DNA of 34,442 nucleotides from ChocPot-Mid sp043804925 (GCA_043804925.1 JAZDIP010000070.1:1-34442), one strand, 5' to 3'. Shown: positions 1 to 9,058, counted from the first letter of the stretch. Notes: a model not told the origin generated them from the sequence alone. Numbers and translations are program-made.

Positions 1-150
1 CTGGGATAAAGACCGTTTGTGTTATGCTTTGTTACCATAGTTTAATCCCGCTGGGATAAATTCTCAGTGTAGCTCTGTGCATCCTCTGAGTAGCTCTGTG
101 TAACTGCCTTCCATTCTACATTCTACATCATACATTTTACATTTTTACAA
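1..150. repeat. dispersed-repeat debris at left edge
   Basis: This stretch beyond the 3' end of the first gene holds short repeats and no gene. CTGGGATAAA occurs at 1-10 and 51-60, the second copy preceded by TTTAATCCCG, so the two form an imperfect palindrome. At 62-112 there are two rounds of a TAGCTCTGTG-like sequence, one arm of the family that forms hairpins after both hsp20 genes. At 113-142 there are slipped copies of CATTCTACA. The first element may continue to the left of the window. Confidence 0.6.
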
Positions 151-169
151 ATTCTGTCTTCCCTTTTCC

Positions 170-2449
170 TTACCTATTAATCAACACAAACTTCCCGACG
201 CCTTTGCCTTCTGCTGTTTCGGAAGAACCGAGTATTATATATACACCGCTGGAGGCAGTGGTTCCGAGTTCATCTTTCCCGTCCCAAACGGCTACTCTGC
301 CTTTTGCAGTCAGCGCTCTGACCAAATTGCCGTCAACTGTAAGGATTCTGACATCAGAGTTTTGCATCAAACCGTCAATATAAAGTTCATTACCCTTTTT
401 AGGAATAAACGGTTGGGGATAGCAGGAAATATTATACTCCTGTGCAGGTTCGACAAACACACTTTGTGAGGTAGAAAGCCCAAACTTGGTCCCGAAGTAC
501 ATTACACCTGTTTTAGTATCAGATGTAATTGACAAAACTTCATCGGCGATAAGCGGGCTGTTAGTCGAATTTAAAATTGTTGTATTTAACAGCTCGGAAG
601 CATCTTCGTTTAAAACCCAGACACCCTTGTTGGTGGCAATCCATTTGTTATTAACTGCATCAACGTATATGTCGTGTATATACTGGTTTCTGAGGTAAGA
701 TTCTTCCCGCACACTAATTTTACCATTTGTAAAAACAGGATAAGAATCGTAAATAAAATTCAATCCCGAGCTTGTTCCAAGCCAGATGAATCCGTTTTTA
801 TCAATGGCTATAGATGTAATCTCATTGTCGAGTAAAGCAGAGTTTGACTTGTTGAGTTTGCCGTGAATGTCATCGCTTTTGTCTTGTGAAGTATTGTTTT
901 CGTTAAAATAATATAATCCTTTGGCAAAGTTATTCGAACCTAACCATTTTGTTCCGTAGCGGTCAATTGCCAATTCCAAAAACTGCCTTTCTGATGGGGA
1001 ACCTTCGTTATAGTAGCTTTCAAATTCATAATTCCCGTCCAATTTCAACAGTAAAGGACCGGCATAACCTTCGCCATAGTTGATTATCCAAACATCACCT
1101 TTTTTGTCCTCCAATACTTCTGCGGCAATTGCATAATCAGGAGAGGTTGGAATAGCCCCGGTTAATGGAGAATTTGAAGTATCGTATTTAGTAATTTCGA
1201 AAGAACTATCTTTTTCAGTTAATTTAAGTAATCCCCCGCCCCAAGTACCAACAAAAATATCACCATTGCTTACGGATTTAATTTTTTGAGCCCAATTGCT
1301 TATTTTAGAATTAAACCGTTCATTGAAATTGTACCATTTATTATCATTATTATCGAGCATCATAAAGCCCTGACCGTCATTCACACCTTTTGCTTTTGTA
1401 GCCGCCCATAGCCGACCTTGTGAATCAACATCGAGGTTTACGAAGTTATTCGATATAGGAGTATTGGGTAAAATGTTTTTTTCGGAATTCCCGTCAAATA
1501 TACTAATACCAAAGTACTTAAAACCAACGAATAATTTAGCTGAAATTTCATCATAAAAAATGCAATTTATATCACGATATTTGCTGTAATCAAATTTTTC
1601 GTTATCTATCGTATAAACATCATATTTGTTTGAATACACAAGTTCGTTGTTTTTCTCGGATAGTCCTGTTATTTCCTGGGATTGCTCCGAGTTTTGAATA
1701 AAAGTAAAGGTAGCACTTTCGAATTTTCCAATATAATTATCCGTAGCAATAAAAAGAGTATCTTTAAAATTAAAAAGATACTTTACATTGTTTTCAGGTA
1801 AGCCGTAATTTTTTGAAAACACTTCCCATGAATTCGGATTAGCCATGGAGCTATTCAGATTTGCTTTAGCAATACCATCTTCTGTAGCTACCCAGATATT
1901 ACCTTTATCCAATAATATATCATTTGCTCTTATACCGGAAGTAAAAGAACCAAACCTGATAACGGTTTCGATGAAAACCCGTTCTTTTGTATTAAATTTC
2001 GTTAAACCAAAACCACCGGAAATATAAGCAGTATCTTGAACAAACTCAATATCAGTAATAATCGGGTCGGGATATTTAGCACTGATAATATCGGTAACAT
2101 AACTCCATTTCCCATTTTCATCATATATTTGTATAGTACCGTCGGAAGAGCAAACAAAAACATCTTTCGTTTTATCGTTGCTTCTGATACATGAAATATT
2201 AAGATTTAAAAGCCCTTCGGTGTTTCTTAGTTCGGTTAATTCTTCGGTTGATTGGTCGTAGATAAAAACACCACCTGTAGTACCTACCCAGATTCTTCCT
2301 TTGTAATCTGTTGCGATAGTTTGTACATTCGATAACGATGTATAAGTTTTCCAATTGTAAAGATTCAATTCGGCATGACTTGTGCTGAAGCCAAATAAAC
2401 AAAACAATGCAAAAGACAACGGCTGAATAAACTTTTTTATGTTCATCAT
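170..2449 (-). CDS. secreted beta-propeller protein with T9SS-type C-terminal domain
   Basis: A 759-residue exported protein. The N-terminus is a signal peptide (charged MMNIKKF, then a hydrophobic run ending near TSHA at 23-26). The body holds repeated blades with the W(V/L)GT..G(V/L)..(F/Y) pattern of the two-component-regulator-propeller family, for example IWVGTTGGVFIYD near 53, GTKWLGSNNFAKGLYYF and FIWLGTSSGLNFI. The last ~85 residues, from CYPQPFIPKKG to the end, resemble a FlgD-like/T9SS sorting domain (VAVWDGKDELG, SSGVYII). No kinase or DNA-binding domain follows the propeller, so this is probably a surface or secreted protein and not a sensor kinase. The start is one of two adjacent ATGs; an AAGGAAT stretch lies just upstream. 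It lies 59 bp downstream of ribH on the same strand and may be co-transcribed. Ligand unknown. Confidence 0.85.
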   Translation of the reverse strand: MMNIKKFIQPLSFALFCLFGFSTSHAELNLYNWKTYTSLSNVQTIATDYKGRIWVGTTGGVFIYDQSTEELTELRNTEGLLNLNISCIRSNDKTKDVFVCSSDGTIQIYDENGKWSYVTDIISAKYPDPIITDIEFVQDTAYISGGFGLTKFNTKERVFIETVIRFGSFTSGIRANDILLDKGNIWVATEDGIAKANLNSSMANPNSWEVFSKNYGLPENNVKYLFNFKDTLFIATDNYIGKFESATFTFIQNSEQSQEITGLSEKNNELVYSNKYDVYTIDNEKFDYSKYRDINCIFYDEISAKLFVGFKYFGISIFDGNSEKNILPNTPISNNFVNLDVDSQGRLWAATKAKGVNDGQGFMMLDNNDNKWYNFNERFNSKISNWAQKIKSVSNGDIFVGTWGGGLLKLTEKDSSFEITKYDTSNSPLTGAIPTSPDYAIAAEVLEDKKGDVWIINYGEGYAGPLLLKLDGNYEFESYYNEGSPSERQFLELAIDRYGTKWLGSNNFAKGLYYFNENNTSQDKSDDIHGKLNKSNSALLDNEITSIAIDKNGFIWLGTSSGLNFIYDSYPVFTNGKISVREESYLRNQYIHDIYVDAVNNKWIATNKGVWVLNEDASELLNTTILNSTNSPLIADEVLSITSDTKTGVMYFGTKFGLSTSQSVFVEPAQEYNISCYPQPFIPKKGNELYIDGLMQNSDVRILTVDGNLVRALTAKGRVAVWDGKDELGTTASSGVYIILGSSETAEGKGVGKFVLINR

Positions 2450-2508
2450 AATTCCTTAATAAATATTATACAAAGCCGTAGAAATTTGACGCCGGTTGAC
2501 CTTTTGGT

Positions 2509-2976
2509 TTATTTAATGTTCTTAATTAATGAAGCCATTTCAATGGCTGACATAGCCGCTTCAAAACCTTTGTTTCCTGATTTGCTTCCGGCTCTTTCTA
2601 TTGCCTGTTCAATTGTATCGGTTGTGAGAACACCCAAAATACAAGGGACACCGGTACCCAAATTAACATTTGCAATGCCTTTGGTTACTTCTGATGCAAT
2701 GTATTCGAAATGCGGTGTATTACCCCTTATAACAGCACCGAGAGCTATTACGGCATCGTATTTTTTGGATTCTGCAAATTTTTGAACAACTAAGGGTATC
2801 TCAAATGAACCCGGGCAGTAGGCAATACTGATTTTGTCGTCTTCGGCATTGTGTCTTTTGAGAGCATCCAAAGCACCATCGAGCATTTTATTAACTATAA
2901 ATTGGTTCCAGCGGGAAACAACGATTGCAAAGGATTTTCCTTTTGCATCAAACAGACCTTCAATTACTTTAGCCAT
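2509..2976 (-). CDS. ribH: 6,7-dimethyl-8-ribityllumazine synthase
   Basis: Penultimate enzyme of riboflavin synthesis. It condenses 5-amino-6-ribitylamino-uracil with 3,4-dihydroxy-2-butanone 4-phosphate to give the lumazine, in the cytoplasm, usually as a pentamer or 60-mer. The 155-residue length is normal for the family. Diagnostic motifs are SRWNQF (21-26, aromatic substrate stacking), PGSFEIP (55-61), GAVIRGNTPHFEY (80-92, with catalytic-type His89), GVLTTDT (115-121), Arg128 in the phosphate-binding region, and NKGFEAA (136-142). No other rib gene is in the window, so the pathway is dispersed in this genome. The ATG chosen gives the family-typical N-terminus. The next gene on the same strand follows after 59 bp. 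Confidence 0.97.
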   Translation of the reverse strand: MAKVIEGLFDAKGKSFAIVVSRWNQFIVNKMLDGALDALKRHNAEDDKISIAYCPGSFEIPLVVQKFAESKKYDAVIALGAVIRGNTPHFEYIASEVTKGIANVNLGTGVPCILGVLTTDTIEQAIERAGSKSGNKGFEAAMSAIEMASLIKNIK

Positions 2977-3259
2977 CGTTTATCTCAAGATAATTTAATA
3001 AAATATAATTCTCAATAATATTAAGACTTACAAATTAGCAAATATTGTTTTTATCTGCAAAAAATTCTTTTGTTGGGAGTTTAGGGGTTTAGACATTTGG
3101 AGTGTTAGACGTAAAGTCATCTCCTGTCATCCTGAGCTTGTCGAAGGATGAGCTTGTCGAAGGATGAGCCTTCCGTTCTTCCTTTTTCCCGTCTGCCGTC
3201 TGTAAAAAAATATTTCCCAAAATAGTATAACATTTAGTGATTTAATGCGTTATATTAAT
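2977..3259. other. divergent intergenic region with dispersed-repeat copy
   Basis: Gene-free spacer between ribH (leftward) and the toxin-antitoxin operon (rightward). The part next to ribH is AT-rich and must carry the ribH promoter, but I could not fix a convincing element there. The centre holds the GAGCTTGTCGAAGGAT repeat listed separately. No RNA gene is visible. Confidence 0.6.
3134..3165. repeat. two tandem copies of GAGCTTGTCGAAGGAT
   Basis: Two exact, abutting 16-bp copies (3134-3149 and 3150-3165), preceded by GTCATCCT and followed by GAG. The sequence resembles the GTCATCCTGAGC... intergenic repeats seen in many genomes of this branch. A related element (GTCATTCAGAGCGAAGCGAAG on the minus strand) lies at 27044-27074. 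Probably non-coding. Confidence 0.8.
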
Positions 3260-3281
3260 TATATTTGGAAAAAATTTGGAG
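3260..3281 (+). promoter_or_regulatory. TAnnTTTG promoter and ribosome-binding region of vapBC-like operon
   Basis: TATATTTG at 3260-3267 matches the Bacteroidota -7 element (TAnnTTTG). The -33 element is not clear. TTTGGAG at 3275-3281 sits just before ATG 3287 and may serve as a ribosome-binding site. The short leader argues against the in-frame ATG at 3245, which lies upstream of the promoter. The same arrangement, with near-identical sequence, occurs ahead of the propeller gene starting at 4154. Confidence 0.6.
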
Positions 3282-3286
3282 ACGAT

Positions 3287-3538
3287 ATGAATACACGAAC
3301 ATATTACGAAAATCTGATATTAAGGAATATCAAAAAAATGCCGGATAATTATTTACCTGCACTTTATAACATTTTCAACACGTTTAGCGATATGTTTAAA
3401 ATCAACGATAATAACCGGGAAAAAATTAAATCAACAGGTTTTTGCGGTGCATGGGAAGATAACCGTACTGCTGAAGAAATTATCGCCGATATTGAAAATT
3501 CAAGAACAGGATACGGAAACAGGGAGATTGAATTATGA
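3287..3538 (+). CDS. probable antitoxin of VapBC-type module
   Basis: An 83-residue protein (MNTRTYYENL...) directly ahead of, and overlapping by 4 nt (ATGA), a PIN-domain toxin gene. The position and overlap are the main evidence for an antitoxin role; no MraZ/AbrB or ribbon-helix-helix DNA-binding motif is obvious to me. The C-terminal third (TAEEIIADIENSRTGYG) resembles the short helical toxin-binding tails of VapB-like proteins. I chose the start at 3287 because TTTGGAG and a TATATTTG promoter element lie just upstream; the longer frame from 3245 begins before the promoter. If it behaves like known antitoxins it would neutralise the toxin and autoregulate the operon. Confidence 0.65.
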   Translation: MNTRTYYENLILRNIKKMPDNYLPALYNIFNTFSDMFKINDNNREKIKSTGFCGAWEDNRTAEEIIADIENSRTGYGNREIEL

Positions 3539-3930
3539 AATATCTCCTTGATACTAATACGATTATTTATTGGTGGAAAAATAATGAGAATATCGAAAAA
3601 AAAGTTATCGAAGCCGGTTTTGACAATATTTATATATCTTTCACAGTTGCCAGCGAATTATTCTTTGGCGCTTATAACTCTGTAAAAGTTGAAAATAACC
3701 TGAATAAAATTTTTAATTTTCTCGAAAAGATTACCGTTATAGAATCAAACATTAATATTTCGCATAGATTCGGAAAAATCAAATCAGAACTGAAGAAATC
3801 CGGTAAAATGATTGACGATGCCGATATATTCATTGCTTCAACAGCTCTCGAATATGACTTTACTTTAGTCACAAACAACACTAAACATTTTAATAATATC
3901 GAAAATCTCAAGCTTGTTAATTGGGTGTAG
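3535..3930 (+). CDS. PIN-domain ribonuclease toxin, VapC family
   Basis: A 131-residue PIN-domain protein, the size typical of VapC toxins, which are Mg2+-dependent RNases that commonly cleave tRNA or rRNA. The acidic centre is visible: Asp6 in YLLDTNTII, Glu41 in ASELFFGA, Asp97 in DDADIFIAS, and a polar TNN at 113-115. The tail NTKHFNNIENLKLVNW is the usual C-terminal PIN pattern. All key residues are present, so it is likely active. It overlaps the upstream antitoxin-like gene by 4 nt. The RNA target cannot be predicted from sequence. Confidence 0.92.
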   Translation: MKYLLDTNTIIYWWKNNENIEKKVIEAGFDNIYISFTVASELFFGAYNSVKVENNLNKIFNFLEKITVIESNINISHRFGKIKSELKKSGKMIDDADIFIASTALEYDFTLVTNNTKHFNNIENLKLVNWV

Positions 3931-4100
3931 CTTATATATTAAACAAAATATATTCCTTCTCATAAACCGACTGAATAACTTTAAATAGGTATCTGATATT
4001 AAGAACAGGTCCCCTATCCTCAATAAATAAAAAATCACTTACCACTTTTCCCTTCTCCCAAAAAAAATATTTTCACTTTTTTCAAAAAAAAGTGTAACAT

Positions 4101-4133
4101 TTTGCGTTTTCATGTGTTATATAAGTATATTTG
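4101..4133 (+). promoter_or_regulatory. Bacteroidota-type promoter of second propeller gene
   Basis: TTTG at 4101-4104 and TATATTTG at 4126-4133 are separated by 21 nt, close to the published -33 TTTG / -7 TAnnTTTG consensus. The CTTGGAG at 4142-4148 lies 5 nt before ATG 4154. An A/T palindrome (CACTTTTTT...AAAAAAGTG, 4074-4094) lies just upstream and could be the end of the vapC transcript or an AT-rich upstream element. Confidence 0.6.
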
Positions 4134-4153
4134 GAAACAAACTTGGAGAAACT

Positions 4154-6355
4154 ATGAAAAAAGTTGTTATAACTGATATTAAATACAAAAACAAATATTG
4201 TGAAATATCACTTTTTATTATATTACTTCTATCTACAATTTGTTTTTGTACACCTTTATCTGCTGATGAACAGTGGAAAGCATTCTTGAATGGTGATGAG
4301 ATTTATGCTGTAGCTTTTGAAGGGAATACCATTTGGGTAGGTACAACCGGAGGTTTGGTTGAGATAGATACCTTAAATCATACAACAAATTATTATAATA
4401 AATATAATTCTCCACTAACTCAAAATTTTATTACTACTATAGCAATTGATTCTTTAGGGTCAAAGTTCTTTGGTAATTCGTGGGGTGGATTAGTTAAATT
4501 GAGTGGAAAAAAGTGGGAAATATTCAATGAAGAAAATTCAGGAATGCCGTCTAATTGGGTATGGAAAATTATCGTTGATAAACAAAACAACAAATGGATA
4601 GCGACTGATAGCGGTTTAGTAAAATATAATAATAATCAATTTACAGTATTCACTACGGATAATTCAGGTATAAGTTCTAATCAAATAAGTTCGCTGTTAA
4701 TTGATAAAAATGAACATCTGTGGGTAGGTACCTGGTATTATGGAGTAAATAGATTTGATGGTAATAATTGGGTAACATTTGATACTTCGAATTGTGAAAT
4801 AATGGATTATATAAGAACTTTGGCACTTGATAATAACAGCAATATTTGGGTAGGGGGTTGGAATGGTGTTTCAAAGTATGATGGAGAAAACTGGCAAAGT
4901 TTTACAAGAGAAAATTCTGGTATGCCTTATGAATGTATTCACAGTATAAGTTTTGATTCTGAGAATAATTTATGGATAGGTTCTTGTAGCGGCTTAGTAA
5001 AGTTTGATTGGAATGAATGGGAAATAATACTCCCATGGAATTCCGGGATTCCAACTGATTATGTTGAAGTAATTATAATTGATGATAAAGATATCAAATG
5101 GTTCGGTACGATTGGGGGTGGTTTAGTGAAATTTTCCGGAACAGATTGGATAAAATATAATACTTCTTCATCTCCCCTACCGGGTTGTGATGTAAATATC
5201 ATTGATATTGATAAAGATAATAATAAATGGATGGGCTTTGGATATGAACGAGGAATAGCTATGTTTGATGGTAATAATTGGTTTTCTTATGATACAACAA
5301 AGATTCTAAAAAAGAATTATTGGGATAATGCTGATATAAAATCAATTGCAATTGATTCAAATAATAATAAATGGTTCGGGACACGTTTTAATGGAGTAGT
5401 AAAATTCGATGGGGAGGATTGGCAATTTTTTAATAAATCAGATTCGAGTTTCCCTGATAATTTTGTGAATGATATAAAGGTTAATAAAAACGGTGAAGTC
5501 TGGTTCGCATGCCGTGAAGGTCTTATTAAATGGGATGGTAAAGATTTTAAAATATTTAATCCTGATACTACAGAATATCATTGGATATATTTTAATAGTA
5601 TTGCTTTTGACACTATCGGCAATATTTGGACTGTTGATGATTATAATGTTTATAAATTTGACGGTGAAAACTGGACGGTTTTCGATGAAGATGAAATTGG
5701 TTTGGATATTGAATATTTAACAACTATTTATATAGACAAGGATAATATAAAATGGATTGGTACTGATCCAAGTTCTATAATTAAATATGATGATATTAAT
5801 TGGACTTTCTATTATCCCAAGAGAAAACCTGTTTTTTATTACGATTATATAAATACTTTAACTTCGGATAATGCAGGAAATTTATGGATTGGAAGTGATG
5901 AAGGTCTGTCAAAATTCGATGGCGAAACATTCACAAACTATGATTCTTTTAATTCTGACCTTCCTTCAAATGATATTCAATCTATCAGAGTTGATAAATA
6001 TAATAATAAATGGATCGGAACAGATTGTGGACTTGCTGTATTTAATGAAAATGGGGTAATCTTAGAAACAGATGAGTTTGAAAACTATCATAATAATAAT
6101 TCTACAATATTAATTTGCTATCCCAATCCTTCATCGGGCACAATCAACCTCCGTTACCGCATTGAATCAGCGGATATGGTAAATATTTTTCTGACAGATA
6201 TTTTAGGCAACCAAACATTATTAAAAAGCGAATATAAGTTTCCGTGTGATTATGTTGAGATGTTGGATTTGAGGGATTATCCTCAGGGGATTTATAATGT
6301 TGTTTTGCAGGCGGGTGATAAAATTTTTAGTGAGAGGGTAGTAATCCTTCAGTAG
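4154..6355 (+). CDS. secreted beta-propeller protein with T9SS-type C-terminal domain
   Basis: A 733-residue exported protein, paralogous in plan to the propeller protein at the left edge. After a long N-region and a hydrophobic segment (ISLFIILLLSTICFCT) come more than ten propeller repeats of the form (I/L)W(V/I)G...G(L/V)(V/S)K(F/Y)DG..W..F, for example HLWVGTWYYGVNRFDGNNW and NIWVGGWNGVSKYDGENW, joined by N(S/T)G(M/I)P loops. The last ~80 residues, from CYPNPSSGTINLRY to SERVVILQ, are a typical T9SS type A sorting domain. It is therefore expected to cross the outer membrane by T9SS and be anchored or released. The start at 4154 is preferred over 4112 because the -7 promoter element lies between them. 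Function beyond a likely binding or adhesion scaffold is unknown. Confidence 0.87.
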   Translation: MKKVVITDIKYKNKYCEISLFIILLLSTICFCTPLSADEQWKAFLNGDEIYAVAFEGNTIWVGTTGGLVEIDTLNHTTNYYNKYNSPLTQNFITTIAIDSLGSKFFGNSWGGLVKLSGKKWEIFNEENSGMPSNWVWKIIVDKQNNKWIATDSGLVKYNNNQFTVFTTDNSGISSNQISSLLIDKNEHLWVGTWYYGVNRFDGNNWVTFDTSNCEIMDYIRTLALDNNSNIWVGGWNGVSKYDGENWQSFTRENSGMPYECIHSISFDSENNLWIGSCSGLVKFDWNEWEIILPWNSGIPTDYVEVIIIDDKDIKWFGTIGGGLVKFSGTDWIKYNTSSSPLPGCDVNIIDIDKDNNKWMGFGYERGIAMFDGNNWFSYDTTKILKKNYWDNADIKSIAIDSNNNKWFGTRFNGVVKFDGEDWQFFNKSDSSFPDNFVNDIKVNKNGEVWFACREGLIKWDGKDFKIFNPDTTEYHWIYFNSIAFDTIGNIWTVDDYNVYKFDGENWTVFDEDEIGLDIEYLTTIYIDKDNIKWIGTDPSSIIKYDDINWTFYYPKRKPVFYYDYINTLTSDNAGNLWIGSDEGLSKFDGETFTNYDSFNSDLPSNDIQSIRVDKYNNKWIGTDCGLAVFNENGVILETDEFENYHNNNSTILICYPNPSSGTINLRYRIESADMVNIFLTDILGNQTLLKSEYKFPCDYVEMLDLRDYPQGIYNVVLQAGDKIFSERVVILQ

Positions 6356-6410
6356 TGTTAAGTGCTAAGTGCTAAGTGTTGAGTGTTAAGTGTTGAGTGA
6401 TGAGTGTTAA
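6355..6410. repeat. eight tandem heptamers, consensus GTGTTAA
   Basis: Eight head-to-tail 7-bp units: GTGTTAA, GTGCTAA, GTGCTAA, GTGTTGA, GTGTTAA, GTGTTGA, GTGATGA, GTGTTAA. The array begins on the last base of the preceding stop codon and ends about 60 bp before the next start. It is non-coding. Confidence 0.9.
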
Positions 6411-6427
6411 TTTAAGAAACAGGTCTA

Positions 6428-6454
6428 TAAATTTGGAGAATTTTTGTAGATTTG
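6428..6454 (+). promoter_or_regulatory. two candidate TAnnTTTG elements
   Basis: TAAATTTG (6428-6435) and TAGATTTG (6447-6454) both fit the -7 consensus and lie 37 and 18 nt before ATG 6472. No clear -33 element accompanies either, so which one is used is open. Confidence 0.4.
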
Positions 6455-6471
6455 AAAAAATATAATTGATT

Positions 6472-8883
6472 ATGAAATACTTTTTTATAATATTTTTACT
6501 TTTATCAAATTCGCTTTGTTTTTCTCAAAATGAAGGGAAGGTTTGGTATTTCGGGCATTATGCAGGTTTGGATTTTTGCTCAGGCACTCCTATTGTTTTG
6601 AAGGATGGGATGATGGATACAAAGGAGGGCTGTGCTTCGATTGCCGACAAAAATTGCGGACTGCTTTTTTATACCGATGGAATAACCGTTTGGAACCGTT
6701 CACATAAAGTAATGCCTAACGGTACGGGATTGATGGGAGACAGTTCGGCAACACAATCGGGCGTGATAGTTCCTTTACCCGGCAGCGATAAAATTTATTA
6801 CCTGTTTACCGTGGATGATAATATGTCTTCAAACGGATTGCGGTATTCCATAGTTGATATGAATCTCGAAGGTGGGCTTGGTGATATAATTGATAAAAAT
6901 GTACTATTAATGAATGATTGTACAGAAAAAATTACGGCAGTCAAACATGCCAATGGTATAGATATATGGGTAATTGCTCATGAATTTAACAGTAACGGTT
7001 TTAGAATCTGGCTTCTTACCCCTACAGGATTAGTAAACTATAAAACCGTTAACGTTGGTTTTACGCACCAGGGAACCGGCAACAGCCAAAACAAAATCGG
7101 ATACCTGACTGTTTCTCCCGACGGAAAAAAGCTTGCACTTGCCGTAAAAGGCAATTACCTTCTTGAATTTTTTGATTTCGACGATTCGACGGGAGATATA
7201 ACAAATCCCCGAACAATTCAAGGTAACAGCTATGCATATAGTTATGGTGTAGGATTTTCTCCCGATGGAAAAAGATTATATGTTGGTACACGCATGGCTC
7301 CTTACAAGCTTCATCAGTTTAATATGGAATCCGCTGATATTATTAATTCAGGAGTAGAGTTAGCCCGCACACCTATGGAAATAGGAGCAATTCAAGCCGG
7401 TCCGGATGGTAAAATTTATATTGCTCTGCGTAATTATCCCTATCTTGGTGTAATAAATAAGCCCGGAGAATTGGGTACTGCCTGTGAGTGGGTGCAGGAT
7501 GGACTTTTTCTTGAAGGCAGAACAAACGGACTGGGATTGCCTACTTTTATCCAGACATATTTTAAACCCGAAATTCTATTAAATTATAATGGTCCTATTT
7601 GCGAAGGCGAAACTATCATGTTGAATGCAACATTTATACAAGAAGCTGAATATTTTTGGTCGGGTCCTAATGGTTTTACTTCAACACTCAATAATCCCGT
7701 GATAACAAATGCACAAACAAATATGTCCGGGCAATACAAACTAAAAGTTATCTTCCCAAATAATCTGGACAGCTCATTCTATTATCTTTCTATTGATATT
7801 TATCCTAAGCCCGATGTGGGAATTATTCCGGCTCAGGATACTACTATCATAGAAGGAACAAGTATTGAATTAAATGCAACTCCGTTCTTTCCTGAAAATA
7901 CTTACCTTTGGTCAACAGGAGAAACAACTCAAATGATTATAGTTGATGTATCAGGAATTTATACCGTATATGCAGAAAATGAGTTTGGATGCATTGACAG
8001 TGCTTCAGTTGAGGTCAAAGTGATAGATATGCCTGATGTAAAAATCAATTCCGATAAGTCCGGGACAATCTGTGTTGGGGATTCTGTCATACTTAGAGTC
8101 AATCCATATAACTCCAATTTTAATTATTTTTGGTCAACAGGAGAAACAGGGCAGTCAATTAGAGTATTCAGTTCCGGTACATATAGTGTATCTGTTGAAG
8201 GTCCGTCAGGAACACAAAAAGAATCTGAAATATTCGATGTAAGATTTGAGGAAAACAAACTTGCAATTGACCAAAGATGCATGAATATCGACTTTGGGCA
8301 AATTAATCTTTTAAGTGCCGGTTTCATGTCTGTTTTTATTGTTAATCTATCAACTGATTTATTTAATATAGAGGATATTTTGATTAAGAAAAATAATTAT
8401 TTTTCTATTCCTCAGAGTCAATTTAACTTAACAATTAATCCCGGAGACACTGCGGAAATAACCGTTTGTTTTTTGCCTGGTTTTATCGGAATACACAATG
8501 ATTCGCTTATAATTCAGGATTCCTGTCAAAATCATATTATACCATTATCGGGTATTGGTTCTGAAAATACTTATTATGGAGAAGCCGATTGTGACGTTAC
8601 AATCAAAGCACAATCAACTGATTTACTTTATTATCGTTCAATTTATCCCAATCCTTTCGCTGAATTTGAGGATATAAATTATTTTGTAAGTAATGATTCA
8701 AAAATAAGTATTAAGGTATACAATACTCTCGGTAATGAAATTGCATTATTATTAGATGAAGAGCAGAAAAGAGGTGAGCATAGCATTACTTGGAAACCGG
8801 TAAATCTTCCTTCCGGAATATATTTTTGCAATATAAAAACCGGAAATGATGTTAAGACAAGAGTTTTGTATTATATTAAGTGA
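6472..8883 (+). CDS. secreted WD40-like/Ig-like multidomain T9SS cargo protein
   Basis: An ~803-residue exported protein. A short signal peptide (MKYFFIIFLLLSNSLCFS) precedes a region of about 360 residues typical of Bacteroidota surface proteins: GKVWYFGHYAGLDF, LLFYTDGITVWNR and repeated SPDGK(K/R)L strands that suggest a WD40/lactonase-like propeller. Three Ig/PKD-like domains follow, marked by ICEGETIMLNA, IIEGTSIELNATP...YLWSTGE and ICVGDSVILRV...YFWSTGE. Then comes an ASH-like domain (DFGQINLLSAG...ITVCFLPGFIG) and a type A sorting domain starting at YPNPFAEF. I use ATG 6472; a TTG two codons upstream is the alternative. Probably a cell-surface adhesion or scaffold protein; no catalytic motif seen. 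Confidence 0.85.
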   Translation: MKYFFIIFLLLSNSLCFSQNEGKVWYFGHYAGLDFCSGTPIVLKDGMMDTKEGCASIADKNCGLLFYTDGITVWNRSHKVMPNGTGLMGDSSATQSGVIVPLPGSDKIYYLFTVDDNMSSNGLRYSIVDMNLEGGLGDIIDKNVLLMNDCTEKITAVKHANGIDIWVIAHEFNSNGFRIWLLTPTGLVNYKTVNVGFTHQGTGNSQNKIGYLTVSPDGKKLALAVKGNYLLEFFDFDDSTGDITNPRTIQGNSYAYSYGVGFSPDGKRLYVGTRMAPYKLHQFNMESADIINSGVELARTPMEIGAIQAGPDGKIYIALRNYPYLGVINKPGELGTACEWVQDGLFLEGRTNGLGLPTFIQTYFKPEILLNYNGPICEGETIMLNATFIQEAEYFWSGPNGFTSTLNNPVITNAQTNMSGQYKLKVIFPNNLDSSFYYLSIDIYPKPDVGIIPAQDTTIIEGTSIELNATPFFPENTYLWSTGETTQMIIVDVSGIYTVYAENEFGCIDSASVEVKVIDMPDVKINSDKSGTICVGDSVILRVNPYNSNFNYFWSTGETGQSIRVFSSGTYSVSVEGPSGTQKESEIFDVRFEENKLAIDQRCMNIDFGQINLLSAGFMSVFIVNLSTDLFNIEDILIKKNNYFSIPQSQFNLTINPGDTAEITVCFLPGFIGIHNDSLIIQDSCQNHIIPLSGIGSENTYYGEADCDVTIKAQSTDLLYYRSIYPNPFAEFEDINYFVSNDSKISIKVYNTLGNEIALLLDEEQKRGEHSITWKPVNLPSGIYFCNIKTGNDVKTRVLYYIK

Positions 8884-9058
8884 AATTGTCAGAACTAATT
8901 TTTGTTTTAAAAAGCAGCAATTTTCATGATTTTAAATTTTAAAATTCATTAACTCAATTAATCTATCCTGTACTAAATATATTTTTCCTTTGTCTTGTAA
9001 CCTTTCGATAGTTCTCCCGTATATCAATGTAGTGAATTAAAAATTTGGAGAAAATTTA

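Noticed and set aside
1..60. CRISPR array, suggested by two CTGGGATAAA copies 50 bp apart
   Set aside because: Only two 10-bp copies, with no consistent repeat length and no cas genes.
3245..3286. Longer start for the antitoxin-like gene
   Set aside because: The -7 promoter element lies inside this extension, and a ribosome-binding site sits directly before ATG 3287.
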